NCBI GenBank assembly: GCA_934728585.1
Contig: CAKVDZ010000001.1
Coordinates: 1 to 64,000 of the forward strand
Reading direction: 5' to 3'
DNA length: 64,000 nucleotides
DNA from: an uncultured Candidatus Melainabacteria bacterium
Lineage (GTDB): Bacteria > Cyanobacteriota > Vampirovibrionia > Gastranaerophilales > Gastranaerophilaceae
Part shown: positions 40,961 through 49,453 of the stretch, in pieces
Layout: every line of letters begins with the position of its first letter
Position numbering within the stretch: position 1 is the stretch's first letter
Made by a program: the position numbers and the translations under genes
Notes under the pieces: model-generated
What the model was told of the DNA's origin: nothing
The model's database searches: none
What the model saw: only the letters and a program-made list of their open reading frames with translations

Positions 40961-41994
40961 TGAAAAAGTTTTTTGCAATTTTATTCTCTGTATTATATCT
41001 AATTTCATCAAACGCTTGCTATGCGATGGTCAGTAAACTTTATTTTGTAAAAAATTCATCAAAAGATATTGCAAAACCACTAATTGAAAGTGAATTGTCG
41101 AAGCAAAAATATATTTTAAACCAAAAAGATCCTTATTATGCAGTTTTAAATAAAGATAACTACGTTATAATTATCTTACAAAAAAGTAGCGAAAATTACT
41201 TTTATTACTACCTTTCAAACAAAAACTCAAAATCAAACAAAAGCATTTTAAAAGGTTTAAAAAGTAGAAACATCGTATTTGAAGAATCTTTCAACAATTT
41301 CTATATAGGTAACTTTGAAAATCAAGCTCAAAAAATTCTTACAAATACAATGACAACATACGATTTTGACGACAAAGCTTACGCTCAAAATCAAGCAAAT
41401 CAACAAGCAACAATTCAAAAGAAAGATGACACAGTGCTAAAAGGTTATGTTGGACAAGTTTCAAAAGGTTCGACTTTTAACGTATACCTACAATCACCAA
41501 TAAACACTGCAACAGCACAAGTTGGAGATACTGTAACAGCGGTACTTACTGAAAACTGGACATATAACGGTAGCGTTATAGCACCACAAGGCAGTCTTGT
41601 TTCTGGTAAGTTAACAAAAGCTAGACATGCAACTTACGGTTCTATGAACGGCAGAGTTGTAATTAATTTTGACAACATTAGAACTCCAGAGGGAAAATCT
41701 TTCAATATTTCAACTGAAAAGATAGATTTTACAGTAAGCAACGAGGGTAAATTGACTAAAACCGTACAAACAGTGGCAACAAGCGCAATTGTAGGGGCTT
41801 TAGCTGGACTAATTATCGGTGCACTATCAGGCGATAGTTCAATTGGTTCATCAGTTGCAATTGGTGCTGGTGTTGGTGCTGGTGGAGCATTAGTTACATC
41901 AACCGCAGAACAAGGCGTAGACGCTGAAATTCCAACATATACAGAAATGGAAATCACGCTTCAAAAACCATTAAACGTTATTTTAAAATATTAA
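40960..41994 (+). CDS. Exported VirB10/TrbI-like protein (operon gene D)
   Basis: The protein has 344 residues with a signal peptide (SVLYLISSNACYA). Residues 30-130 are a separate domain of unknown type. From about 165, VGDTVTAVLTENWTYNGSVI, APQGSLVSGKLTKARHA and GRVVINFDNIRTPEGKSF form a VirB10/TrbI-like beta domain. It contains a hydrophobic glycine-rich hairpin, IVGALAGLIIGALSGDS, at the position where VirB10 has its membrane antenna. This suggests an outer-membrane or pore-forming role. Confidence 0.78.
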   Translation: MKKFFAILFSVLYLISSNACYAMVSKLYFVKNSSKDIAKPLIESELSKQKYILNQKDPYYAVLNKDNYVIIILQKSSENYFYYYLSNKNSKSNKSILKGLKSRNIVFEESFNNFYIGNFENQAQKILTNTMTTYDFDDKAYAQNQANQQATIQKKDDTVLKGYVGQVSKGSTFNVYLQSPINTATAQVGDTVTAVLTENWTYNGSVIAPQGSLVSGKLTKARHATYGSMNGRVVINFDNIRTPEGKSFNISTEKIDFTVSNEGKLTKTVQTVATSAIVGALAGLIIGALSGDSSIGSSVAIGAGVGAGGALVTSTAEQGVDAEIPTYTEMEITLQKPLNVILKY

Positions 41995-42007
41995 TAAGGG
42001 AATAAAA

Positions 42008-42679
42008 ATGAACAGCAAAAGACTAATAACAATCGGTATCTTAATTTTAGCCATATCAATCATTGGAAAACTTGTTTTTGTAATGGCAAAGAACATTAAA
42101 CCTGACGAATTTCACAAATCTGCAGTAATTTTTGTTGTAGATTCATCAGCTTCAAACCAAAAAATGCTTCCAACTGAAATTAAGTATTTAAAATCTTTAT
42201 GCTCAATACTTGACCCAGAAGATGCAATTAAAATTTTAAAAGTATCTGAAAAATCATACCTTATTTATGAGGGTTCACCTAGTGATACAACAGGCATTAC
42301 AAAAGCAGTTGAAGCATTTACAAAATATGATAAAAACGATTATGGCACAGCATACGGAGAGGGCTTAAAAAAAGCCTTTGAACACTGCTTAACAATGAAA
42401 GAAAATGGATATGTTCCATCAATTGTTGTTATTGGTGACTTAGAAAACGAAGGTGCAGTTGAAAAGCAAATTAACTGGGATACTTTACCTGAAAATGTTA
42501 AATCTATTCAACAATATATCCCCGAAATATCAATGATGTTTGTATTTGCACACCCAGAAAAATTAGATTTTGTAAAAACTAAACTTAATCCAATTTTAGG
42601 AGAAAAGAAATTAATCGTTGCAAACGAACAAAATGTTCAAAAAGCACAAAGAAGATTTTTAGAAGCAATCGGAAGATAG
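42008..42679 (+). CDS. Membrane-anchored VWA-like protein (operon gene E)
   Basis: This 223-residue protein has one N-terminal membrane helix (TIGILILAISIIGKLVF). A von Willebrand A-like domain follows: AVIFVVDSSASNQKM supplies the DxSxS metal-site motif, DTTGI the possible threonine, and VVIGDLENEG the acidic residue. The domain would lie in the periplasm. It probably binds a metal-dependent protein partner in the complex. AAGGGA precedes the ATG. Confidence 0.75.
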   Translation: MNSKRLITIGILILAISIIGKLVFVMAKNIKPDEFHKSAVIFVVDSSASNQKMLPTEIKYLKSLCSILDPEDAIKILKVSEKSYLIYEGSPSDTTGITKAVEAFTKYDKNDYGTAYGEGLKKAFEHCLTMKENGYVPSIVVIGDLENEGAVEKQINWDTLPENVKSIQQYIPEISMMFVFAHPEKLDFVKTKLNPILGEKKLIVANEQNVQKAQRRFLEAIGR

Positions 42680-42688
42680 GAGAAATAA

Positions 42689-44281
42689 ATGGCTTTCACT
42701 ATAATTACAAAAAATAAAGAAAAAACTTTTACAGATAATGAACTTGTAAATATCTGTACAAAAGACGGATTTGATTTCAAATTAGACTTAGATTTTGACT
42801 GTATGCTTACAGTTCAATATGATGTAAAAACAAATAAATGCACAATTCTAAACCAATTTAATAACGAAAGACTTTTGTTTAAAGGCAAACCACTTCCAAC
42901 AAAATTAGAAGTTGAAAAGCTTTGCAAAATTATGATTGATGGCACAGATGATTTTATTACAATTAAAACTATCGGTAATTCAACAAATACCTCATTAACT
43001 CCAGAAAATTTAACAGAAGAAGATTTAAAAGATTTATACGGAAATGGGGTTAATGCATCTGCAAGATTAAAAATTGAAAAAAGAAAATCAGAAATTGAAC
43101 AAGCAAGAATTGCGATAACAAAAGAATGCTCTTTTGAAATAAATGATTTGAGAAACAAATTATCAATGAACTCAAAAACTGGCGTAGTTTTACACTTAGC
43201 GTTACTATTTGCATCTTTAATTTGTTCATTCGGGCTATCAAATTACATTATGGGTTTACAACTAAAAGATGCTGTAAATGTAATTCAAATGCCTACAAAC
43301 ATCAAAGCAATTATATTCTTCATGATTATAATTTATGGCGTTGGTTTAATGGCAAAACAAGGAATATTCTTATTATTTCAAAACAAAATCGGAGAAGACA
43401 GTGTAACTTCAAAACTTGCTGAACGCTTTATGATAGTAGTGTCAGCACTGTTTTTTGCAGTTGTTTATTTGATTAACACTCTTTACTATTTATCTTCAAA
43501 CCAAATGCCAATTTTCGCAGTACTAATTTCATTATTTTTTGTGGCTACAACTGCTATTCTTGCTTGCGCTTGCGGTTATTTCAAACAAAACAGCACTGAA
43601 TCAAGAAAAGAACTTGACAAATTTGAATACAGAGAAGATTTTGAACATGTAGTTAAAGAATATCAACAATGGATTGAAAGATTTGTAAACAATTTAAGCA
43701 CTACAAAAATTAATAACATCAAAGACAAAATTTTTACACTTCAAATAAAATCAGCAGGTGAAATTCTTCTAGGTGTATGTACAGCGCCTTTCTTGGCTTA
43801 TGGTGTATCAAACACTTTGGCTATGTGTTTCCCTGAAGCTGCAGGTTGGATAAGAATTTCAGGCTTAAGATTTAGCCCTATATTCTTAGTTTTAGCATCT
43901 GTAATGATTATTTTCGCATTCTTTGCTTTTGTTAACGCATTCACTTGCAACAGAAAAATTCAAGCATCAAATGTGTTGAAAAAAGACGGATTTAGCAATT
44001 ATCTTCAACACGGTGTCGAAATCTACGGACTTGAGGGAATAAAAAGATTAAATAAAGAAATGGTTCAATCATTTGTTATCGGAGGTTGCATTATTTTTAT
44101 TGAATTCACAATGAATATTTCTTACTTTATGCAAGAAATGGGTAGTGACCTTTGGGGCATGACAGTAAGCTTCTTAGGCGCTCTTGTTCCAACTGCAATC
44201 TTGATTGCTGAAACATATATGCTTAGCGCAACTAAGTTTGAAATATCTGCTTGCGACGATTTAATGGCAAAAATAAACTAA
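42689..44281 (+). CDS. Large polytopic membrane protein (operon gene F)
   Basis: This 530-residue protein has a 95-residue cytoplasmic beta-rich N-domain with some resemblance to FHA or ubiquitin-like folds. A charged helical stretch follows, then about eight membrane segments in two groups split by a coiled-coil loop around residues 305-355. The first group includes LHLALLFASLICSFGL. No family is recognised, and no TolQ/ExbB or MotA signature is evident. AGGAG precedes the ATG. Confidence 0.75.
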   Translation: MAFTIITKNKEKTFTDNELVNICTKDGFDFKLDLDFDCMLTVQYDVKTNKCTILNQFNNERLLFKGKPLPTKLEVEKLCKIMIDGTDDFITIKTIGNSTNTSLTPENLTEEDLKDLYGNGVNASARLKIEKRKSEIEQARIAITKECSFEINDLRNKLSMNSKTGVVLHLALLFASLICSFGLSNYIMGLQLKDAVNVIQMPTNIKAIIFFMIIIYGVGLMAKQGIFLLFQNKIGEDSVTSKLAERFMIVVSALFFAVVYLINTLYYLSSNQMPIFAVLISLFFVATTAILACACGYFKQNSTESRKELDKFEYREDFEHVVKEYQQWIERFVNNLSTTKINNIKDKIFTLQIKSAGEILLGVCTAPFLAYGVSNTLAMCFPEAAGWIRISGLRFSPIFLVLASVMIIFAFFAFVNAFTCNRKIQASNVLKKDGFSNYLQHGVEIYGLEGIKRLNKEMVQSFVIGGCIIFIEFTMNISYFMQEMGSDLWGMTVSFLGALVPTAILIAETYMLSATKFEISACDDLMAKIN

Positions 44282-44282
44282 T

Positions 44283-44978
44283 ATGAATTATAATTTATTT
44301 GCAAAAATATCAATTTTATTGATTATAATATCAACTTTGTGTATTTGTATAACAAAACCGCAAATGCACAAGTCGCTTTTGGTGTTTAATTCGGATTACA
44401 CAGTAGTAGAGCAAAAAGTTGAAACAAACGTTGAAACAAATCTTCCAACAACAACTCAACTTCCACAAAAAGAAGTAAAAACAACAAAAATTAATACTCC
44501 TGTTACTAAGCAAGAAGAAACAAAGACACCCGTAAAAACAATAAAAAAAGAGCCACAAGTTCAAAAAATTACTACCCAAACAACTCAAAAGCCTAAAAAC
44601 ACAACAAAAAAAATGCTTACGGCAAAAGAGGAAGAAATTGCGTGGAATATTTGGCGTTCAAAACTTCAAAACCAAATTATGAAAGATGTTAATATGCCAA
44701 TTCTACCACAAGGCACTGTTTTTAAATTCACATTTGACGTTGACAAATATGGTAAAATAAGTAACGTGCAAACTTGGTCACTAACTTCAAGCTACACTCC
44801 ATACGCAATTCAATATATAGCTCCAGTTATAAGAAGTTATCAAGGAAAATCAATTCTCGACTTCCCAGCTGGTTCAAATAGAATAACAACACAAGTCGAG
44901 GGTGGTTGGAAAATTGCAACAACTCAACGCTATAGCACACCACAAGATTATAACGATACAGAAAAAATCAAAAAGTGA
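44283..44978 (+). CDS. TonB/TolA-like protein (operon gene G)
   Basis: The protein has 231 residues. One N-terminal helix (ISILLIIISTLCICI) is followed by a Lys/Thr/Pro-rich linker of about 75 residues and then a C-terminal domain with FKFTFDVDKYGKISNVQTWS and YAIQYIAPVIRSYQG, the pattern of TonB/TolA C-domains. It would span the periplasm and contact an outer-membrane partner. One base separates it from gene F. Confidence 0.78.
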   Translation: MNYNLFAKISILLIIISTLCICITKPQMHKSLLVFNSDYTVVEQKVETNVETNLPTTTQLPQKEVKTTKINTPVTKQEETKTPVKTIKKEPQVQKITTQTTQKPKNTTKKMLTAKEEEIAWNIWRSKLQNQIMKDVNMPILPQGTVFKFTFDVDKYGKISNVQTWSLTSSYTPYAIQYIAPVIRSYQGKSILDFPAGSNRITTQVEGGWKIATTQRYSTPQDYNDTEKIKK

Positions 44979-44985
44979 GGATAAA

Positions 44986-45903
44986 ATGTTTAGATGCAAA
45001 GAATGTCAAGCCGAATACGAAACAAAGCCTGATTACTGCGATTGCGGTAACGACACATTTGATGAAATAAAAATAGAAGTTCAAAAACCTGAAGAAAAAG
45101 AAACTATAAAAGAAAAAGTAGTTGAAGCAAAACCAGAACCTCCAAAACCAGAAGCGCAACCAAAAATTGCGGTAACGCAAGAAAATATCGTATCTAAAAT
45201 ATCAAAACAACCAAGCGATATTTCTACATTTGCATGGATTTTCTTTGCAATTTGTATTATTTTATCACTACTTATAATTTTTGTTATCGGAAATCCAACA
45301 GCGAAAGAAGATTTAACAACAGAACAGAAAGTAGAAGCTCAAACAAACGATAAATTACCAAACATAGACGATTTATGGAATAATAAACTTCCAAAAATAG
45401 AAGTAAAAACTATTGAACAAAAACCAGAAATTCCAGTTCAAGTGGAAACAAAAAAAAAATCAGTAAATGATGCGCCACAACCAGTAAAAAAAGTTCAGTC
45501 AAATTCTAAAAAACCTACAACAAATACTGTGGCAAAGACATCTAAAACTGTTCAAAAAACTCCAACTAACACTCAAACAGCAAAAAAAACAACTTCCTCT
45601 GTAAATAAACAAGAACTAGCAAATTACAAAATAAACTTACGAAACAAAATCGCCTCAAGAATAGATTTTGCAAGCATAGTCGGAGATGGAAGCTGTGTTG
45701 TTTCTTTTAAAATTTCAAATTTTGGGCAATTAACCAATAGAAATTTTGCAGTTCAATCAGAAAATACAAGCCTTAACGACGTAGTTTATAGAGCTATGAT
45801 GCAAACCCCAAGTTATATCGCGCCACCACAAGGTTACAATGGCGAAACTCTTAGACTTAGCGTAAAAATTTACAGCGGAAGCTTTGAAGTTAGCTTAAAT
45901 TAG
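44986..45903 (+). CDS. Zinc-ribbon plus TonB-like protein (operon gene H)
   Basis: The protein has 305 residues. The cytoplasmic N-terminus is a zinc ribbon, CKECQAEYETKPDYCDCG. A Pro/Glu-rich stretch, a membrane helix (FFAICIILSLLIIFVIG) and a long Lys/Thr/Pro linker follow. The end is a TonB/TolA-like domain, YKINLRNKIASRIDF then VSFKISNFGQLTNRNFAV. ATG 44986 has GAGG upstream; earlier in-frame starts lie in gene G. The 3' end overlaps the converging VWA gene by 4 bases. Confidence 0.8.
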   Translation: MFRCKECQAEYETKPDYCDCGNDTFDEIKIEVQKPEEKETIKEKVVEAKPEPPKPEAQPKIAVTQENIVSKISKQPSDISTFAWIFFAICIILSLLIIFVIGNPTAKEDLTTEQKVEAQTNDKLPNIDDLWNNKLPKIEVKTIEQKPEIPVQVETKKKSVNDAPQPVKKVQSNSKKPTTNTVAKTSKTVQKTPTNTQTAKKTTSSVNKQELANYKINLRNKIASRIDFASIVGDGSCVVSFKISNFGQLTNRNFAVQSENTSLNDVVYRAMMQTPSYIAPPQGYNGETLRLSVKIYSGSFEVSLN

Positions 45904-46817
45904 TCGTTATAGAACTCATATTGTTGTTTTTGTTGAGTTTGATTTTGTTTTGGCTGAGTAGTAACAGATTGAGTTACAACAGTAGAAAATTTTGACAAAT
46001 CATTCACTTTATAAACTTTTCCACCAGTTTTGTCAGCTAAACATGACAAGCCACTGAACCAACCACCAGAAACTAGTACAACATCAATGTGAACATCATT
46101 TCTTTTGCGCATTAATTGTTCTGCAAAAGCACAAGGGTCACCACCACAGTTTTCGCCACCATCTGTAATTAAAACTATTTTTTTACTTGAAGTTGTACCC
46201 AATCCGACAAAATCCTGATTTACAGCTCTATCTAAAGCGTACACAAGTGGTGTTGCACCACCTACACCAACAGAGTTCATGCCCGTAAGAATAGCAGACG
46301 CACTTGCTCTAGCAATTGGTGAAACTTGTTCTGTTGCAGCGCAAGCACCAGATACAGAACCTATACAGCTATTATCTTCTGTTTGAACTTTGTATTTACC
46401 CTTTTTCTTAACAATTTTACTTACTGTCGCCAAATTAGAATTTGTATTCGGGTTTGTTCCTCTATAATTATGACCAAAAACTCGGAAACCGACATTTACA
46501 GAAGATGGAATCTGTGCAACAATTGAACGCATCGCCCTTTTTGCTTCTGTAATACAAATTGCCATGCTTCCAGAATAATCCATTACAAATTCGATTGTAC
46601 CGACTTGCCCTGAATTTACTTGATTTGATGCAACATAATTACCAGCATTATAAACGTTATAAGGATTAGCTTGGTTAGCAGGATTTTGAGTTGATGGTGA
46701 AACAACTTTTCCTTTTGATTTTACAACTCCAGAAGTGTTAACTTTGTATTTACCAGCAAATGCTGAACAAGTTGAAATTAGTGCAATTATTGCAAACAAT
46801 GAAACAATTTTTTTCAT
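45900..46817 (-). CDS. Exported VWA-domain protein
   Basis: This 305-residue precursor has a signal peptide ending TCSAFA. A VWA domain follows with a complete metal site: EFVMDYSGSMAIC, then GGATPLVYALDRAV, then VLITDGGENCGGDPC. Several cysteines probably form disulfides in the periplasm. The last 40 residues are Gln-rich. It is convergent with the envelope operon and is a candidate soluble partner for gene E or the TonB-like proteins. AAGGAT precedes the ATG. Confidence 0.88.
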   Translation of the reverse strand: MKKIVSLFAIIALISTCSAFAGKYKVNTSGVVKSKGKVVSPSTQNPANQANPYNVYNAGNYVASNQVNSGQVGTIEFVMDYSGSMAICITEAKRAMRSIVAQIPSSVNVGFRVFGHNYRGTNPNTNSNLATVSKIVKKKGKYKVQTEDNSCIGSVSGACAATEQVSPIARASASAILTGMNSVGVGGATPLVYALDRAVNQDFVGLGTTSSKKIVLITDGGENCGGDPCAFAEQLMRKRNDVHIDVVLVSGGWFSGLSCLADKTGGKVYKVNDLSKFSTVVTQSVTTQPKQNQTQQKQQYEFYND

Positions 46818-46848
46818 ACAAATATCCTTTTTGTTTATTATAACATAC

Positions 46849-47571
46849 TTAATACACCATTAATGCATATCGTGGAAGTTTATATGGAGAATACTCACTT
46901 CCGACTGGTCCTATTTCACGGTATAAAATACCCAATTCATCGCACAATTGTTTTTGCAACCAATATTCTGATTCGCCTTGATTAACAATAAACATAGCAC
47001 CACCATCGTTTAGGCAATCTTTCGCATGCATTAACATAGCTTTTGGTTGAAAATATTCCATAGGTAAACCCCAAGATTTGTGCTGAACCTCACCCACAAA
47101 AGGTAAAAACCAAGTAATATAATCAAATTTACCGTTAAAATTCATAAAATCTTCGTCTACGTATTTTGTAAAAGGTAAATATTTTATATTGTACCTCGCA
47201 ATTTCTTTTCTACTATACAAATTCCAACACAATCTGTGTGCATCTAATTCAACACCTGTCAATTCCAAATGATGACAGCTGTTTTTAAAGAATATATACT
47301 CACCTTTTGCGTAATTCCAATTTTTAGAACCAATATCCAAAACTTTTAGTTCTTCCATGGGATAGACTCTAAAATATTTATCTAAAATATCCAAAATATA
47401 TAAGTTTTCAATGCAGTTTTGACGAGTGATATCATTTTTCAATATTGTTAAATCATACTGATTTTGTGGAATTAAATCAGATACATTTTGAGGTTTAGGA
47501 GAATAATTTTTTCTCGTAAATTGAGTTTTTTGACGTATAAAAAAATCAAATTTGTTTTTTAATTCTGACAT
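46849..47571 (-). CDS. SAM-dependent methyltransferase-like protein
   Basis: The protein has 240 residues. LKVLDIGSKNWNYAKGEYIF is a variant of the SAM-binding first motif, followed by LTGVELDAHRLC at the second strand and GKFDYITWFLPFVGE at the fourth. The order fits a class I methyltransferase, but the glycine motif is weak. The substrate is unknown. It starts one base after the stop of the upstream hydrolase, with GGAGAA before the ATG. Confidence 0.75.
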   Translation of the reverse strand: MSELKNKFDFFIRQKTQFTRKNYSPKPQNVSDLIPQNQYDLTILKNDITRQNCIENLYILDILDKYFRVYPMEELKVLDIGSKNWNYAKGEYIFFKNSCHHLELTGVELDAHRLCWNLYSRKEIARYNIKYLPFTKYVDEDFMNFNGKFDYITWFLPFVGEVQHKSWGLPMEYFQPKAMLMHAKDCLNDGGAMFIVNQGESEYWLQKQLCDELGILYREIGPVGSEYSPYKLPRYALMVY

Positions 47572-48321
47572 TTAATTTTCTCCGTTTAACCAATCAATAC
47601 AAGTATTTACAAATAAATCTTCATTTTCTAAATATATATCTTCGGCATGTTTTCCGCGTTCAATAACTAATTCTTTTTTAGCCCCATTTGCATGTTCAAA
47701 AAGTTCATGATTGTGCCAAATTCTAATTATTGGGTCTTTTTCACCGCCAATAAAAAGAATCGGAACAGAAATTTTACCCACCAAATCTATTGGTACAGGC
47801 TTATTTTTAAATGGAGAACTAAACCTGATTGACGTCCAACGCTTAAATTCAAATTTTTTAAGCGTAGGAATAAACGCATTTGGACTAAATACATTGTTTT
47901 CAATTTTTTTAAAATCTGTAGGTGCACTTACCAATACTAATTTATCGACATTATTATTTTTTTTTGCGCAATAATCAATTGAAATTAAACTACCAAGCGA
48001 AAATCCCATTAAATAAACTTTTCTGTAATTTTGTTTTGCATAATCTACAACCGCACTCAAATCTTTTGTTTCTTTATACCCAAAAGTATATTTTCCACTA
48101 CTTTTACAATGACCTCTAAAATCAAATGTTATCACATCATAGTATTTTGCAAAACTTTCAGTAATTTTAAGAAAAGCCCAAGAATCTTTACTCATAAACC
48201 AACCGTGAGCAATTACAAGAACAGTATCACGACCTTTAGATATGTGATTATATGCAATTTTCACATCATCATCAGTTACAAGAAAGCCTGATTTTAGATT
48301 TTTTAATTCCATTATTTGCAT
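47572..48321 (-). CDS. Alpha/beta hydrolase
   Basis: This 249-residue cytoplasmic hydrolase has LVIAHGWFMSKDSWAFL for the oxyanion region and LMGFSLGSLISIDYCA around the nucleophile serine (GFSLG). An aspartate in FIGGEKDPIIRIW and a histidine in RGKHAEDIY complete the triad. No signal peptide; substrate unknown. An ATG three codons later (48312) is an alternative start. It forms a two-gene operon with the methyltransferase-like gene. Confidence 0.88.
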   Translation of the reverse strand: MQIMELKNLKSGFLVTDDDVKIAYNHISKGRDTVLVIAHGWFMSKDSWAFLKITESFAKYYDVITFDFRGHCKSSGKYTFGYKETKDLSAVVDYAKQNYRKVYLMGFSLGSLISIDYCAKKNNNVDKLVLVSAPTDFKKIENNVFSPNAFIPTLKKFEFKRWTSIRFSSPFKNKPVPIDLVGKISVPILFIGGEKDPIIRIWHNHELFEHANGAKKELVIERGKHAEDIYLENEDLFVNTCIDWLNGEN

Positions 48322-48394
48322 ATATAAATTTTAAATTAAAAGTAAAATTATAAATCAATAAAAAAGCAATTGTTAAGATAAATAAACATGGTTG

Positions 48395-48465
48395 CCATGC
48401 CTGAAAGCATGGATATAACATGCATGTACACTAATTCAATCGCCTCACAAAAAAGCTTGTGAGGC
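48395..48465 (+). other. Intergenic region with two hairpins
   Basis: CCATGC (48395-48400) pairs with GCATGG (48407-48412). GCCTCACAA (48442-48450) pairs with TTGTGAGGC (48457-48465), followed by TTTACTTTT. The second looks like a rightward terminator although no rightward gene precedes it, so a small RNA between 48370 and 48475 is possible. I see no convincing promoter. Confidence 0.35.
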
Positions 48466-48498
48466 TTTACTTTTGGAAATATTTTTTACAAATAAAAA

Positions 48499-48520
48499 GG
48501 GGTTGACTTTCATCAACCCC
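48499..48520 (-). terminator. Terminator of the CHAP gene
   Basis: GGGGTTGA pairs with TCAACCCC; on the minus strand it is followed by TTTTTA. Confidence 0.75.
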
Positions 48521-48564
48521 ACACACTTTTCACTATTTCCTTTTCCTTTTACACAATTTATTTA

Positions 48565-49326
48565 TTAAGCTGCTAACCATTCGTCCATTTTTACGAAACC
48601 GTGTAAGTTAGCTGAAGCCATTGTTCTTGTTGTTTTTTGAACTTTGTTTTGGCAGTTGCCTTCGATAACTTCGAAAGAACCATCTTGGTTAATTTTAGAG
48701 ATAATACCAACGTGACCAGAAGCGTTGTTATATTTCCAAATAGCTAAGTCGCCAGGTTTTGGAGCATAGCCAGACTGTTTTGTTGCATAGAAACCAGCTC
48801 TTTCAGCTTTTCTTCTAATGCTTTGAGTGCTAGCGTCATAACCGAAAGTTTTTTTGTTGTTTCCGTTTTGACCAGCGCCATAGCACCAAGAAACGAAGCT
48901 TGCGCACCAAGGATTACCATCAGCTTTACCAAATCTGTATTTGTTAACTTCAGCACCATTGTTAGTAGAACCGATTTCTCTAACACCGATTTGAGAAGCT
49001 GCTAAGTTTAAAGCTTTTGAAGCTTGAGAAGTTTTGCAAGTATAGTTTAAGTTAGCTCTTACGTTTGTACCAAATGTACCAAAGTTGAAAGTTGGCATTT
49101 GAACAGGAGCTGAGAATGCGTTGAAGAAGTTGAATAAAGAAGGCATTTGGAATGATGGCATTACAGGCATTGAAACTGTAGACATCATTGAAGCACCAAA
49201 AGCATTGTTAAAAATGCTTGTAGAACCAAAGCCCATTGAGTAGAAATCAGAAGTTGGACGAATGCTATTCATCAAGTTCATAGTGAATAATGTGTTATTA
49301 AATTGTCCAAAATTAATAGGTGTCAT
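48565..49326 (-). CDS. CHAP-domain amidase/peptidase
   Basis: The protein has 253 residues. The C-terminal half is a CHAP domain of the type that cuts peptidoglycan peptides or amide bonds: NPWCASFVSWCYG with the catalytic Cys, GHVGIISKINQDG with His, and VIEGNCQNK with the polar third residue. The first 95 residues are Met/Phe/Ser-rich (MPSFQMPSLFNFFNAFS) with no signal peptide. How it reaches the wall is unclear. Confidence 0.88.
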   Translation of the reverse strand: MTPINFGQFNNTLFTMNLMNSIRPTSDFYSMGFGSTSIFNNAFGASMMSTVSMPVMPSFQMPSLFNFFNAFSAPVQMPTFNFGTFGTNVRANLNYTCKTSQASKALNLAASQIGVREIGSTNNGAEVNKYRFGKADGNPWCASFVSWCYGAGQNGNNKKTFGYDASTQSIRRKAERAGFYATKQSGYAPKPGDLAIWKYNNASGHVGIISKINQDGSFEVIEGNCQNKVQKTTRTMASANLHGFVKMDEWLAA

Positions 49327-49453
49327 TATTTACTCTCTAATTATCTCTCGTACTTATATAAAGTATTTCTTTTATAAAAAATTGCTTTTTTTTGTTTAAA
49401 ATATTAAGAAATGTAAACATGGCAAAACCAATAATAGCATGCTTCTTGAATTT

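Noticed and set aside
43050..43422. Two short frames inside gene F of the envelope operon
   Set aside because: They are out-of-frame shadows with no ribosome sites.
39474..45903. Conjugative type IV secretion system
   Set aside because: VirB10-like domains are present, but no VirB4, VirB11, VirD4, relaxase or VirB7/9-type gene is recognisable.
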